Origin: Candidatus Zixiibacteriota bacterium
Lineage (GTDB): Bacteria; Zixibacteria; MSB-5A5; GN15; FEB-12
Length of the DNA stretch: 63,752 nt
Direction: 5' to 3'
Assembly: GCA_034439475.1 (NCBI GenBank)
Contig: JAWXAN010000025.1
Coordinates: forward strand, 1 to 63,752
The position numbers were made by a program, and so were the translations under genes. The notes under the pieces were generated by a model. It saw only the letters and a list, made by a program, of their open reading frames with translations. It had not been told where the DNA came from and did no database searches. Positions 42,227 to 50,797 of this stretch are shown here, piece by piece. Position 1 is the first letter of the stretch; each line of letters starts with the position of its first letter.

Positions 42227-42243
42227 TGCAAGGAGAGTGCCAA
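42227..42243 (-). promoter_or_regulatory. Consensus sigma54 promoter of the flgB operon
   Basis: Minus strand TTGGCAC-TCTCC-TTGCA has both invariant elements (GG at -24, GC at -12) with exact spacing. Transcription would start near 42215 and run into flgB. Needs an NtrC-type activator, which is encoded at 44048-45400. Confidence 0.88.
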
Positions 42244-42362
42244 CTTTTCAGGACAGAATCTAACTTGTTGAGTGTGAATTGATTATATGAAGCCGGGGTG
42301 TCGCTGGCCGTTCTTGCAAGTGTGCGATTGTGGAAAGAAGTTCCGCACTCAATGGAAAAGAG

Positions 42363-43115
42363 TTACTGGCTGTCGCTTGAACCGTAGAGTTGCGACGACG
42401 GCTCTTTGAGGGTGAGTTCCATGGTGAGGATAACGATATCGACGCGGCGGTTTGTGGCTCGGTTTTCGATTGAATTATTTGGAACCAGCGGACGGTATTC
42501 GCCGTAACCGAGCGCGGAGATGCGGCTGGGGGCTAAGGCATGGTCATTTGTGTAATATCTGACGACTTCGGTAGCGCGAGCCGATGAAAGCTCCCAGTTG
42601 GAGGGATATAGCGAAGTGGCGATTGGCCGATCATCGGTATGTCCTTCGATTCGTACATGGTTTGGCAGTGGTTTGATTTCGCGGGAAATCAGATCAAGTA
42701 TCTCCAAGGCCTTCGGCTCTAAAGTGGCGGAACCATCTTTGAACAATGCTGATTCGAGAATGTGAATCACAAGACCGCGCTCGGTTATTTCAGATTGTAT
42801 CTCGTCTTCGCGCTGGAGCTTTTTGAATCTTTCCTGTACTCTATTCTTTATTGTCTTCAAACTTCCGGCGCGCAGTAGACTTTGGTTCACTTTAGGGGCA
42901 TCAAGCTCTTTAGCCTCACTGGGAACGACACTCTCCCCGCCTTTGAGAACGCCGTTGAGCGCCTCGGCAATTTTACCGAACTTTTTGGCATCGACCTGAG
43001 ACATGGAATACATGACGACAAAAAAGGCGAGTAACAATGTTATGAGATCGGCATAAGTCAGGAGCCAGCGTTCGTGGTTCTCCTCATTGCCGATCTCTCC
43101 CCGTTTTCGCGCCAC
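42363..43115 (-). CDS. motB: Flagellar stator protein MotB
   Basis: 250 aa. Single membrane helix at 18-40 with the proton-binding Asp (LLTYADLITLLLAFFVVMYS, D23), a plug/linker, then an OmpA-like peptidoglycan-binding domain (VRIEGHTDDRPIATSLYPSN, NWELSSARATEVVRYY). Anchors the stator to the cell wall. Sequence around D23 looks proton- rather than sodium-type, but this call is weak. Begins 3 nt after motA. Confidence 0.95.
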   Translation of the reverse strand: MARKRGEIGNEENHERWLLTYADLITLLLAFFVVMYSMSQVDAKKFGKIAEALNGVLKGGESVVPSEAKELDAPKVNQSLLRAGSLKTIKNRVQERFKKLQREDEIQSEITERGLVIHILESALFKDGSATLEPKALEILDLISREIKPLPNHVRIEGHTDDRPIATSLYPSNWELSSARATEVVRYYTNDHALAPSRISALGYGEYRPLVPNNSIENRATNRRVDIVILTMELTLKEPSSQLYGSSDSQ

Positions 43116-43118
43116 AGT

Positions 43119-43883
43119 TTAACGCTCTTCCCGGCGGCTTGACGGGGCAACAAACGAGAGAAGACGGGTGCGGATATTACGCGGGTTTTCCCCGGATTGA
43201 ATAGCCACGACACCCTCCATAATTAGTTCGAGGTTCGCCATTTCTTCTTCATGGCGAAGCTTGAGCTTATCTGACACAGGCAGGAAAAAGAGATTTGCCA
43301 GTCCTACTCCCCACAATGTGGCAATAAAGGCGCCAGCAATCGAAGATGCCATTTTTGAGGCATCGGTAGCGTTGCCAAGGGTGTGAACCAAACCTAAAAC
43401 TGTACCGAGTATTCCCAGAGTCGGGGCAAAACCGCCCGCTTTTTGAAAAAATACTATTCCGCGTTTGTGCCGTTGTTCGAGACATGACATTTCAGTTTCG
43501 AGTATCTCTCGAAGCACGGTAACCTCGGTTCCATCGATAAGAAGCTGTACAGCTTTATAGAAGAACGGATCAGTTATCTTTCGGAGGTCGTTCTCAAGTC
43601 CCAAAATTCCTTCGCGCCTCGCCTTTTCAGCCAGCTTGACCAACGAATCGATAGCATCAGGCAGACGGAGATTGTTGCGTTGGAAAGCAAGACGCAGATA
43701 GTTTGGTACTTGGAGGACTGTCTGGGTAGAGGTCGTGACCATCGTTGCGCCAAGTGTTCCGCCAACCACAAGCAATATTGGTGCGCCGAGGAAAATCGCA
43801 TCGAGATTGCCGCCTTCCAGAAGAAAGGCACCGCCTGTAGCGCTGACGGCAAGAATCAATCCAAAAAGAGTCGCAAAATCCAT
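43119..43883 (-). CDS. motA: Flagellar stator protein MotA
   Basis: 254 aa with four membrane helices. Conserved stretches: MDFATLFGLILAVSATGGAF, ILLVVGGTLGATMVTTSTQT, GFAPTLGILGTVLGLVHTLG (torque/proton prolines), SIAGAFIATLWGVGLANLFF. The cytoplasmic loop binds FliG. Has its own likely sigma28 promoter, as motility genes often do. Confidence 0.96.
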   Translation of the reverse strand: MDFATLFGLILAVSATGGAFLLEGGNLDAIFLGAPILLVVGGTLGATMVTTSTQTVLQVPNYLRLAFQRNNLRLPDAIDSLVKLAEKARREGILGLENDLRKITDPFFYKAVQLLIDGTEVTVLREILETEMSCLEQRHKRGIVFFQKAGGFAPTLGILGTVLGLVHTLGNATDASKMASSIAGAFIATLWGVGLANLFFLPVSDKLKLRHEEEMANLELIMEGVVAIQSGENPRNIRTRLLSFVAPSSRREER

Positions 43884-43956
43884 AGGACAACAGCACGCAT
43901 TCGTTTAGATCGTTAGCATGTCGGCCAAACCAGATATGGCTCGTCCAACACAGGAA

Positions 43957-43983
43957 ATATCGGCAGGATTGTATAAAAATTAA
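43957..43983 (-). promoter_or_regulatory. Sigma28-like promoter of motA-motB
   Basis: Minus strand TTAA (43980-43983), 15 nt, GCCGATAT (43957-43964). Two mismatches to TAAA-N15-GCCGATAA and the same spacing as the flagellin promoter. About 70 nt before the motA start. Confidence 0.65.
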
Positions 43984-44047
43984 TCAGAGAGGAATGCGCT
44001 GCATTCAATAAAGGCTGAAATACTATAGAAGTTATGGGCTAAGACGC

Positions 44048-45400
44048 TTATGACGAGGGCTCCAGATCATATTCTGCAAGTTTATTACGGATGGTGCGCG
44101 CGGTCACACCGAGGACCTCTGCGGCCTTTGTTTTGTTGCCATTGAACTTCTCAAGCGTCTTGAGAATGAGGTATTTGCTACCCTCCTCGATTGTCATCGG
44201 AAGCTTAAGAGCGGAATTGGCATCGGCCATTTTCCCCAAAGACAGTTCGACCGGGAAGTCATCCTCGTTAAGATATTCCGCGCGGGTGGTCACGACCGCG
44301 CGTTCGATTAGATTTTCGAGTTCTCGCACATTGCCCGGCCAGTGGTATTTCATGAATAGGCGGAGCGCCTCGGGAGTCATGCCAAGGATATTCTTATTGT
44401 TTTCCTTGTTGTACTTTTGAATGAAATGATCTATCAGAAGCGGTAGATCCTCTTTTCTGTCATCAAGAGGCGGCAGATAAATTGGAATGACATTAAGTCG
44501 GTAGAATAGATCTTCGCGGAACTGCCCGGCGCTGATGAATTCTTTGAGGTTTCGATTTGACGTCGCAATAAGACGTACATCGACCTGAATTGTTTGGCTT
44601 GAACCAATGCGTTCGAATTCGCGCTCTTGAATCACGCGCAACAACTTTGATTGCAAATTGAGGGGCATTTCTGAAATTTCATCGAGAAGCAGAGTGCCGC
44701 CGTTAGCAAGTTCGAAGCGTCCTCTATTGGTTTTCTTGGCGTCGGTAAAGGCGCCTTTCTCATAACCGAATAATTCAGCCTCGACCAGATTTTCGGGCAA
44801 TGCGGCGCAATTGAGTTTTATGAAGGGGCCATTTCGCCGACTTGAGGCGTAGTGAATGGCTCTGGCAACCATTTCTTTGCCAGTCCCGGAAGCGCCCGTG
44901 AGCATAACTGTAGAACGGGCATCGGCTACCAATTGAATGAGCGAGAAAATCTCCGACATGATTTTTGATTTGCCAATAACGTTTTGAAAACGATGGGCAA
45001 GATCGTTGCGCAGAGATTCATTCTCTTTTCGGAGGTGGAGAATCTCAGACACACGGGTCAGGATCATCTCAAGCGTCTCGGGCAGGACGGGTTTGAGCAG
45101 AAAATCGTATGCCCCTTTTTTTACGGCCTTCACCGCAGTTTCTACAGAACCGTAGGCTGTCATGATGATTACTACCGTGTCTGGGCTAAGCCGTTTGACA
45201 TGATCGAGCAGGGCGATACCATCGACCTCTCGCATTTTCAGGTCGGAAAGCACTATGTCATACGACTTGGCTTTGATAGCAAGAATCGCTTCCTCGCCGT
45301 TGAAAACCGAATTGGTCGAGTATCCGGCCCGTTGGAGGGTTTCGGTCACGAACTCATTGACCAGATTGTCGTCATCGACGATTAGGACCGAATATTTCAT
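44048..45400 (-). CDS. NtrC-family sigma54 response regulator (FlgR/FlrC type)
   Basis: 450 aa. Receiver (1-120) with phospho-acceptor D53; AAA+ domain (about 140-370) with Walker A GASGTGKE, the sigma54 loop GAFTDA (natural variant of GAFTGA), GGTLLLDEISEMPL Walker B and the sensor regions; Fis-type HTH at the end (KTKAAEVLGVTARTIRNKL). It activates sigma54 RNA polymerase by ATP hydrolysis. One base separates it from the kinase gene upstream and motA lies about 160 nt downstream, so control of the sigma54 sites before flgB and flgF is the likely job. Confidence 0.93.
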   Translation of the reverse strand: MKYSVLIVDDDNLVNEFVTETLQRAGYSTNSVFNGEEAILAIKAKSYDIVLSDLKMREVDGIALLDHVKRLSPDTVVIIMTAYGSVETAVKAVKKGAYDFLLKPVLPETLEMILTRVSEILHLRKENESLRNDLAHRFQNVIGKSKIMSEIFSLIQLVADARSTVMLTGASGTGKEMVARAIHYASSRRNGPFIKLNCAALPENLVEAELFGYEKGAFTDAKKTNRGRFELANGGTLLLDEISEMPLNLQSKLLRVIQEREFERIGSSQTIQVDVRLIATSNRNLKEFISAGQFREDLFYRLNVIPIYLPPLDDRKEDLPLLIDHFIQKYNKENNKNILGMTPEALRLFMKYHWPGNVRELENLIERAVVTTRAEYLNEDDFPVELSLGKMADANSALKLPMTIEEGSKYLILKTLEKFNGNKTKAAEVLGVTARTIRNKLAEYDLEPSS

Positions 45401-45401
45401 T

Positions 45402-46736
45402 TCAGCTCTCCACTTTTATTTCAGTTTCGTCATTCAGGGCTCTCAATGATGTATCAAGCAAGGTGGGCAAGAGCACTACAAACTCCGCCCCTCCGTTCTT
45501 TCCATTTCGCGCGAGGATATCTCCTCCATGCGCTTTGATAACTTTGGCAGCCACAGCAAGTCCAAGTCCGTTGCCATCTACTTTTGTGGTGAAAAACGGC
45601 GCAAAAAGATTTTTCTCGGCCTCACGTGAGAGACCGGGGCCGGAGTCGCTAAAAATTGTTTCAACAAGTGTCTCGTCCAAACCCAGGATTATTCTATCTC
45701 CGTATCGTTGGGCGGCAAGCTGACGAGGCAGGCAGCGGTAGGATACAACAATTTCTCCGACTCCACGGCATGCCTCGGCCGCATTCAAGAGAAGATTGGA
45801 AAAGACCTGACGGCAGAGGATAGCATCGCACCAGAGCACAACCGGCAAGGCATTGTGAGGAGCACTATGATCGAGGCGGATTAAGAGACTGACAACCGCC
45901 GCTGGATTGTCGGCTTTGAAATGATCCACCGCTGACTGCAGAAATCCGTTATAGTCGACACGCTCACGGCGGAGGCTTTCGTTTCGAGTATAGTTGAGTA
46001 AGGTTGTGACAGTTTGATTCAGGGAATCAACACCGCGTATTATTTTGGTGACCAGAAGATGCCGGGGGTCATCCGGAGAAATATCTCTTTTAAGGAGCGA
46101 AGCAAAGCCCCCTATTCCGGCGAGCGGATTGCGAACCTCATGGGCGATTGTGGCGGCCATTTCGCCCAAAGCCGCCAAGGCCGCCAATCGGCCTATCTCC
46201 TGCTCCATTTTCTTGACTTTGGTCAAATCATGGAACATCTCCACCGCTCCGGAGGGCATACCGTCCTTATCATGCAAGAGAGCAGTGGATACCGATAGAT
46301 AGAGACGACTGCCATCAGAGAGATCGACCCTCTTCTCCACACCTTCAACAGTCTGTCCGCTTTCCGAGGCCCGGAGTGCATTGGCTTCGATCGGCTCACC
46401 CACCGGAATAGTATCACGATACAGTTTTCCAGTAGGATCTTTCAGAGGGATCCCGAGCAAACGGGAAGCGGCCGGATTGAAATGAGTAATGCATCCCGCC
46501 TTATCGACAGCGATCACTCCGGCAGAGATGGATTTAAGGATACCATTTAGAAATTCGGTTGCGGCCAATGTCTCTGAGGTTGCGGCGACAAGAAGCTTAT
46601 TGACCTGGACAAGCCGCTCGTTCTGGACAGTAAATTCATCATTTAATTCGATGTATTGCCGCTGGAGGCTGTTTACTAATCTATTGAACGAAGCGTAAGA
46701 TTCGGTAAAATTGGCGACACTTGTGGTTTCAGACAT
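45402..46736 (-). CDS. PAS sensor histidine kinase, soluble (FlgS/FlrB-like)
   Basis: 444 aa from ATG 46736 (GGTGG 6 nt upstream); ATG 46742 is the alternative. Coiled N-terminus with ESYASFNRLVNSLQRQYIEL, PAS domain about 65-180 (ILKSISAGVIAVDKAGCITH), HisKA with AATIAHEVRNPLAGIGGFAS and HATPase with FSDSGPGLSREAEKNLF, NGLGLAVAAKVIKAHGG. No membrane helices. This build matches the cytosolic kinases FlrB/FlgS that pair with flagellar NtrC regulators and read flagellar export-apparatus status. Partner gene follows immediately. Confidence 0.92.
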   Translation of the reverse strand: MSETTSVANFTESYASFNRLVNSLQRQYIELNDEFTVQNERLVQVNKLLVAATSETLAATEFLNGILKSISAGVIAVDKAGCITHFNPAASRLLGIPLKDPTGKLYRDTIPVGEPIEANALRASESGQTVEGVEKRVDLSDGSRLYLSVSTALLHDKDGMPSGAVEMFHDLTKVKKMEQEIGRLAALAALGEMAATIAHEVRNPLAGIGGFASLLKRDISPDDPRHLLVTKIIRGVDSLNQTVTTLLNYTRNESLRRERVDYNGFLQSAVDHFKADNPAAVVSLLIRLDHSAPHNALPVVLWCDAILCRQVFSNLLLNAAEACRGVGEIVVSYRCLPRQLAAQRYGDRIILGLDETLVETIFSDSGPGLSREAEKNLFAPFFTTKVDGNGLGLAVAAKVIKAHGGDILARNGKNGGAEFVVLLPTLLDTSLRALNDETEIKVES

Positions 46737-46778
46737 GCCCATCCACCTTCAGATGGGGACTTCCTGATATAGAATTAT

Positions 46779-46811
46779 ATGTGGCCATGCGACGCAAGCG
46801 TATCGCCACAT
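46779..46811 (-). promoter_or_regulatory. Palindrome containing a sigma54-like site before the kinase gene
   Basis: ATGTGGC at one end and GCCACAT at the other frame a strong hairpin. Inside it, minus strand 46793-46808 reads TGGCGAT-ACGC-TTGCG, with GG and GC at sigma54 spacing. It could be a promoter for kinase/regulator, a terminator-like structure after the CheA-like gene, or both; the 33-nt symmetry favours structure. Confidence 0.4.
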
Positions 46812-46869
46812 GGAAAAGTTTTCAACAAAAACTTTCATAAAAAACAAAATGACTTAAATAGAGCTTATT

Positions 46870-47799
46870 CTACTCAGGGATTGTAATCCTGAAGGTCGTA
46901 CCGATTCCTTTTGGGGAGGAAACCTCAATTGTGCCATTGAGTTCCTCGATCTGAGTCTTGACGCTGGTCAGACCAACTCCACGCCCCGACAATTCTGTAA
47001 GCGAAGAGGCAGTCGAAATGCCCGACTCGAAAATAAGTTGTGATGAGTGTTGCTCAGACATATGCTTTGATGCGGATCCGTACCGAACTGATAGCGCAAT
47101 TGCTTGTGATTTTATTGCCTCGACATTCAATCCGGTTCCGTCATCGCTTATCTCGATTATTAGCCACTGACCATCCTTGGAGGCTGAGATACTAATAGTT
47201 CCCATAGGGGTCTTTCCGACGGCTTGCCTCACCGAGGGCAGTTCAATCCCGTGGTCACAGGCGTTGCGAAGCAGGTGAATGAGCGGCGTTCGGAGCTTTT
47301 TGGCTGTTTGAAAGCTGAGCTCAAGCCCGTTTATCGGGCACTCAACCCGGATAGTTTTGCCGAGTTTCTTAGCAAGTTCAGCAATATGACCGCGAAACGA
47401 ATCTATAAACTCTGCAAACGGCATATTCATTCTTGGCTTCTTAGCTACGGCAGTTGTTTGCCGCACATTGTCAATGTGACATTTTAGCTCATTGATCGAA
47501 TTCTCAAGATTAACATCGCTTTTGGACAGAATCGAGGGGGTTCGCGATCTAATTTGAGACAGTACGGTTTCGAGTTTGTGCGCCGTTTTGACGATGTCCT
47601 CCAACTCAAGAAATGCCGCCGCTCCTTTTATGGAGTGGACAGCGTAGAAGAGGGCGTTGATTGCGTCTGTATTTTTAGGATTTTTTTCAAGAATTGAGCA
47701 ATTGTGGTGAATTGTCTGAAAAAGTAAATCCGCTTCAGTGAGGAATTCGCGGGTAATGTCGTTTATGTCTGAATCGGGCAAAAAGTGTGAATCGGCCAT
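46870..47799 (-). CDS. Truncated CheA-like kinase (Hpt + ATPase only)
   Basis: 309 aa. An Hpt domain at 10-110 has the phospho-His in AVHSIKGAAAFLEL (H55). From about 130 the CheA P4 ATPase follows: FRGHIAELAKKLGKTIRVEC, PLIHLLRNACDHGIELPSVR (N box), EISDDGTGLNVEAI (G1), ELSGRGVGLTSVKTQIEELN (G2), ending GTTFRITIPE. P2 is absent, no clear P3 dimerisation helices are seen, and the protein stops exactly where the CheW-like P5 would begin. It therefore cannot join a normal receptor array. A cheY lies 7 nt upstream as probable partner. Dedicated non-chemotactic phosphorelay is my inference. Confidence 0.88.
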   Translation of the reverse strand: MADSHFLPDSDINDITREFLTEADLLFQTIHHNCSILEKNPKNTDAINALFYAVHSIKGAAAFLELEDIVKTAHKLETVLSQIRSRTPSILSKSDVNLENSINELKCHIDNVRQTTAVAKKPRMNMPFAEFIDSFRGHIAELAKKLGKTIRVECPINGLELSFQTAKKLRTPLIHLLRNACDHGIELPSVRQAVGKTPMGTISISASKDGQWLIIEISDDGTGLNVEAIKSQAIALSVRYGSASKHMSEQHSSQLIFESGISTASSLTELSGRGVGLTSVKTQIEELNGTIEVSSPKGIGTTFRITIPE

Positions 47800-47806
47800 A
47801 ACCAGC

Positions 47807-48178
47807 TTACATGGATAAAACTTGGTCGATTTTCTGTTTCAACGTTTCCGGCGTGAAGGGTTTGACAACATAATTGTTTACCCCGATTCGCATCGCTTCC
47901 ATTATATCTTCCTTAATCGAGCGGGTAGTGACCATCAACACTGGAATATCTTTGAACTCATCCATTGACCGAATAACCTTCACAAATTCAAATCCATCCA
48001 TCTCCGGCATATTCCAGTCGGCAATGATAAAATTAAAGCGTTCGACTTTCATCTTAGCCAAGGCATCTTTACCGTCGACGGCTTCCACAACATCATCATA
48101 GCCGAAGCGCTTGAGGGTGTTGATAATAATCCGTCGCATAGTCGGGCTGTCATCAATTGCAAGAATTTTCAACTTCAC
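47807..48178 (-). CDS. cheY: CheY-like response regulator
   Basis: 123 aa, receiver only. IDDSPTMRRIIINTLKRFGY has the acidic pair; phospho-acceptor D54 in FIIADWNMPEMDGFEFVKVI; Thr85-type switch in VLMVTTRSIKED; Lys in YVVKPFTPE. The ADWNMP wording is classic motor-binding CheY. It likely carries phosphate from the CheA-like protein to FliM or to another target. Confidence 0.92.
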   Translation of the reverse strand: MKLKILAIDDSPTMRRIIINTLKRFGYDDVVEAVDGKDALAKMKVERFNFIIADWNMPEMDGFEFVKVIRSMDEFKDIPVLMVTTRSIKEDIMEAMRIGVNNYVVKPFTPETLKQKIDQVLSM

Positions 48179-48227
48179 TGTTGTAATTCCTTACTCACAA
48201 AAGTAGGATACACCGTTGAGCCATACA

Positions 48228-48602
48228 CTACTTCTTGTCGGCAGGTAGCTTTGATTCGACCAATTTGTAGAGCTGATTTATGTTGAATGGTTTGACAATA
48301 TAATCATCAGCTTTCATTCTCAGCGCGCTGACGGCTGTGTCAACCGATGGAAAACCGGTCATGAGAACAACTGGCAGTTCCGGATGGAGGGCTTTTGCCT
48401 TTTGAGCCAAAGTCAAACCATCCATTTCAGGCATTTTTATGTCTGTCAGAACCAAATCAACATGACGCAAGCGAAGCTGTTCAATCGCCTTTTCACCGTT
48501 CTCGGCGACTGCTATCTGCCAGCCTTGAGCGCTAAAAAAATCATAAAGCAGATCACGAATCAAGAGTTCGTCATCGACAACTAAAATCGAGGGTTTTGGC
48601 AT
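48228..48602 (-). CDS. Stand-alone receiver-domain protein
   Basis: 124 aa. SILVVDDELLIRDLLYDFFS, D54 in LVLTDIKMPEMDGLTLAQKA, PVVLMTGFPSVDTA, DDYIVKPFNINQL. Its sequence is nearer to NtrC/CpdR-type receivers than to CheY and it has no output domain. Lies between cheY and the STAS gene. Perhaps a relay or scaffold in the module; exact partner unknown. Separated from the STAS gene by 100 nt with its own promoter-like site. Confidence 0.88.
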   Translation of the reverse strand: MPKPSILVVDDELLIRDLLYDFFSAQGWQIAVAENGEKAIEQLRLRHVDLVLTDIKMPEMDGLTLAQKAKALHPELPVVLMTGFPSVDTAVSALRMKADDYIVKPFNINQLYKLVESKLPADKK

Positions 48603-48631
48603 CGATATATTCCTTCCTCGTTGAGTGGCAA

Positions 48632-48677
48632 GGCATTGTGCGCGCCAGGCGCAGACCTCAGCGCTTGCCAGCTGAGG
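48632..48677 (-). promoter_or_regulatory. Hairpin and sigma54-like site before the receiver gene
   Basis: CCTCAGC/GCTGAGG (48656-48662, 48671-48677) forms a 7-bp hairpin after the STAS gene without a T-run. Just beyond, minus strand 48632-48647 reads TGGCGCG-CACA-ATGCC, which keeps the GG/GC spacing of sigma54 promoters. Both are suggestive only. Confidence 0.35.
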
Positions 48678-48703
48678 CTTGCTTGCTCATCTGTCAGACC
48701 CGC

Positions 48704-49054
48704 TTAGCGTACAGCCAGAGCTTGGAAAGAAGACATCGCATCCTGTTCGGTCGGGAAAATCTCAAAAATATGCGACAGCTGGGTGATATCAAAGATTTCC
48801 TGAACATAGGTTGCAAGATTGGAAAGGGTCAATCTCCCCTTTTTCAAGCGAGTCTCTTTCATGACCGACACCATTGCGCCGAGGCCCGAACTGTTGATGA
48901 ATTCTACCTCGCTCAGGTTCATGTGAACCGATGAGATATTTTTGGCGAGCAGCTTACGTACCTGCTCCTTTAAAGCTGTTCCGCTGGCCAAATCAAGTCG
49001 CCCTTTGAGTTTCAAAATGGCAACCGCTCCTTCTTCTCGTACTGTGATTTCCAT
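48704..49054 (-). CDS. STAS-domain anti-anti-sigma factor (RsbV/SpoIIAA-like)
   Basis: 116 aa from ATG 49054, chosen because GGAGG lies 5 nt upstream within the longer frame. STAS fold: MEITVREEGAVAILKLKGRL, DLASGTALKEQVRKLL, and VEFINSSGLGAMVSVMKET with the serine pair (55-56) that an RsbW kinase phosphorylates. In partner switching the unphosphorylated form sequesters the kinase and frees the target. Next to an RsbW-like and a PP2C gene, it completes the set. Confidence 0.92.
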   Translation of the reverse strand: MEITVREEGAVAILKLKGRLDLASGTALKEQVRKLLAKNISSVHMNLSEVEFINSSGLGAMVSVMKETRLKKGRLTLSNLATYVQEIFDITQLSHIFEIFPTEQDAMSSFQALAVR

Positions 49055-49073
49055 GACTTCCTCCATCTAAGTT

Positions 49074-49499
49074 TTATGAACTAATATTTTGTTTTACTTG
49101 CCGCGCCAAACTAAGTGTGACCTTTAATCCGCCCGAGGGAGTCTGGGTGAATTGGGATGTTGTCGCATAATGACGGATAAGGTCTATCCCCCGGCCGCTT
49201 TCAGAGAGCGGCGGAGGTTCGATACGAGACCAAATCTGTTTCAAGCCTTCTTTCCCTTCGTCAATAATTTCAGCAGAGAGAGTTTCTTCGTCGAGATCAA
49301 GTTTCACTTCTATCTTTTTTTGGGAATTCTGTTTGTTGCCATGAACAAGCGCATTGATGAATGCTTCGGATACTGCCAGTGTAAACTTATTTGTATCCTC
49401 TTCACTGAGATCGTGCTCTTTCAATACCCGAAAGAGATCATCGAGCATCTGTTCCTCGGCTTCGGGGGCGGATGAATAGAAATATTTATATGTGGCCAT
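49074..49499 (-). CDS. RsbW/SpoIIAB-like serine kinase
   Basis: 141 aa GHKL ATPase: N box VSEAFINALVHGNKQN, G1 EIIDEGKEGLKQIW, G2 SESGRGIDLIRHYA. The family phosphorylates STAS proteins and may hold a sigma factor or other partner. No sigma factor lies nearby. Placed 1-2 nt after the phosphatase gene and 19 nt before the STAS start. Confidence 0.9.
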   Translation of the reverse strand: MATYKYFYSSAPEAEEQMLDDLFRVLKEHDLSEEDTNKFTLAVSEAFINALVHGNKQNSQKKIEVKLDLDEETLSAEIIDEGKEGLKQIWSRIEPPPLSESGRGIDLIRHYATTSQFTQTPSGGLKVTLSLARQVKQNISS

Positions 49500-49501
49500 G
49501 T

Positions 49502-50797
49502 CTATTCTATCCTAATCTGTACAAGGGTAAAGTCGTCATGGTTTTCTTCTGACGACCCCTCGGAGAACTGGTCTATATGCTTTTTGAGTCGGTCGCAGAA
49601 GACGGCCGGAGGATGGATAATTTCATCACGAAAGAAATTAACAACCCGCTCGCGCCCAAAGAGATTGTCGTAACGGTCGGTGGCTTCGGTAAGGCCGTCG
49701 GTAAAGAGAAAGAGCCCGTCGCCTGATTTGATGACATGTGTACCCTCCTCAAAGGGAATGCCTTCAAATTGGCCAACAATCGGGCCGCCGACAGATAACT
49801 CATCGACTCGCTTATTCTGCGAATCCCAAAGTAGTCCCGGGATATGTCCGGCATTGCAATAGGTAAGGCGTTCGCTTTGTAAATCTATCATGCAAAAGAA
49901 GAGCGTCACAAACATTTGGTGTTCTTTGATTATTTCGCGTGCCAAGAGATTATTTAGCCGTTCGGCGAGTTTGCCGACCTGGATATTAGGCTCGCTTGAC
50001 AATATGGACTTAATTATTCCCGATGATGCCGACATGACAAGCGCTGCCGGGACGCCTTTGTTCGAGACGTCGCCTACAATAACATAGAATTTCTTGTCGC
50101 TAATTTTGATGATATCATAAAAGTCGCCGCCGACTTCCCGGGCGGGGTAATAAACCGTAGCAATTTCGGCTCCGCTGATGCTGGTAATGTCACGCGGAAG
50201 AATAGTTGATTGCACTTGGCCGGCGATAACCATCTCCTGCTCCATGTGCTGTTGGCGAAGTTTATCTTTTACAAGTTGCGAGTTGTCAATCGCGACCGCG
50301 ACAAAATTGAGAAGCATTTCGAGTCGCTCAGAGTCGTCTGCGCTAAAATTATCACCGTCAATCTTATTGATGATGACAAGCACGCCATAGCATTTATCTC
50401 GCGTCTTGATCGGCATGACGATCACAGAATCTATTTTGATACCGGTGTCAGCTGATTTGGTTTTGAGGTCATGAAGTATGACGGCTTCCTTGTAGGTATG
50501 GCAATACGTTGCCAAGTCCGCACCACGAGGGTGCTTCAGTGTTGTAATAAACTCCTCGTTCACGCCCCAGCATGTTTTGAGTTTGAGCCTTTCGTCTTCT
50601 TCGAGCATGATAAAGCCGACCTCGCCATCAAGTAGGCGGAGGGTCATATCCATCACAACCGACAGTACGGCATCGATTTCATGAATCGAGGCAATGACTG
50701 CGCCCATCGTGGCGATATCACGAAGCTCGGCCTTCTGAGAAGCGAGTTTGGCTTCCAGGACCTCGACATCGTTCTGGTAATCAAGTGAGGTAAGCAT
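49502..50797 (-). CDS. GAF-PP2C (SpoIIE/RsbU-type) phosphatase
   Basis: 431 aa from ATG 50797; the longer frame to 50905 adds residues with no family match. Short coiled coil (VEVLEAKLASQKAELRDIAT), GAF domain about 20-165 (LSVVMDMTLRLLDGEVGFIM; IDSVIVMPIKTRDKCYGVLV), then PPM/PP2C core with metal sites in AREVGGDFYDIIKI, VGDVSNKGVPAALVMSASSG, FLFTDGLTEATDRY and ENHDDFTLVQI. It removes phosphate from the STAS protein when the GAF senses its cue. Head gene of the module. No strong ribosome site for either start. Confidence 0.9.
   Translation of the reverse strand: MLTSLDYQNDVEVLEAKLASQKAELRDIATMGAVIASIHEIDAVLSVVMDMTLRLLDGEVGFIMLEEDERLKLKTCWGVNEEFITTLKHPRGADLATYCHTYKEAVILHDLKTKSADTGIKIDSVIVMPIKTRDKCYGVLVIINKIDGDNFSADDSERLEMLLNFVAVAIDNSQLVKDKLRQQHMEQEMVIAGQVQSTILPRDITSISGAEIATVYYPAREVGGDFYDIIKISDKKFYVIVGDVSNKGVPAALVMSASSGIIKSILSSEPNIQVGKLAERLNNLLAREIIKEHQMFVTLFFCMIDLQSERLTYCNAGHIPGLLWDSQNKRVDELSVGGPIVGQFEGIPFEEGTHVIKSGDGLFLFTDGLTEATDRYDNLFGRERVVNFFRDEIIHPPAVFCDRLKKHIDQFSEGSSEENHDDFTLVQIRIE

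Noticed and set aside
43884-43956. Sigma54 site before motA (TTGGCCGACATGC)
   Set aside because: GG-to-GC spacing is three bases too short; the sigma28-like site nearby fits better.
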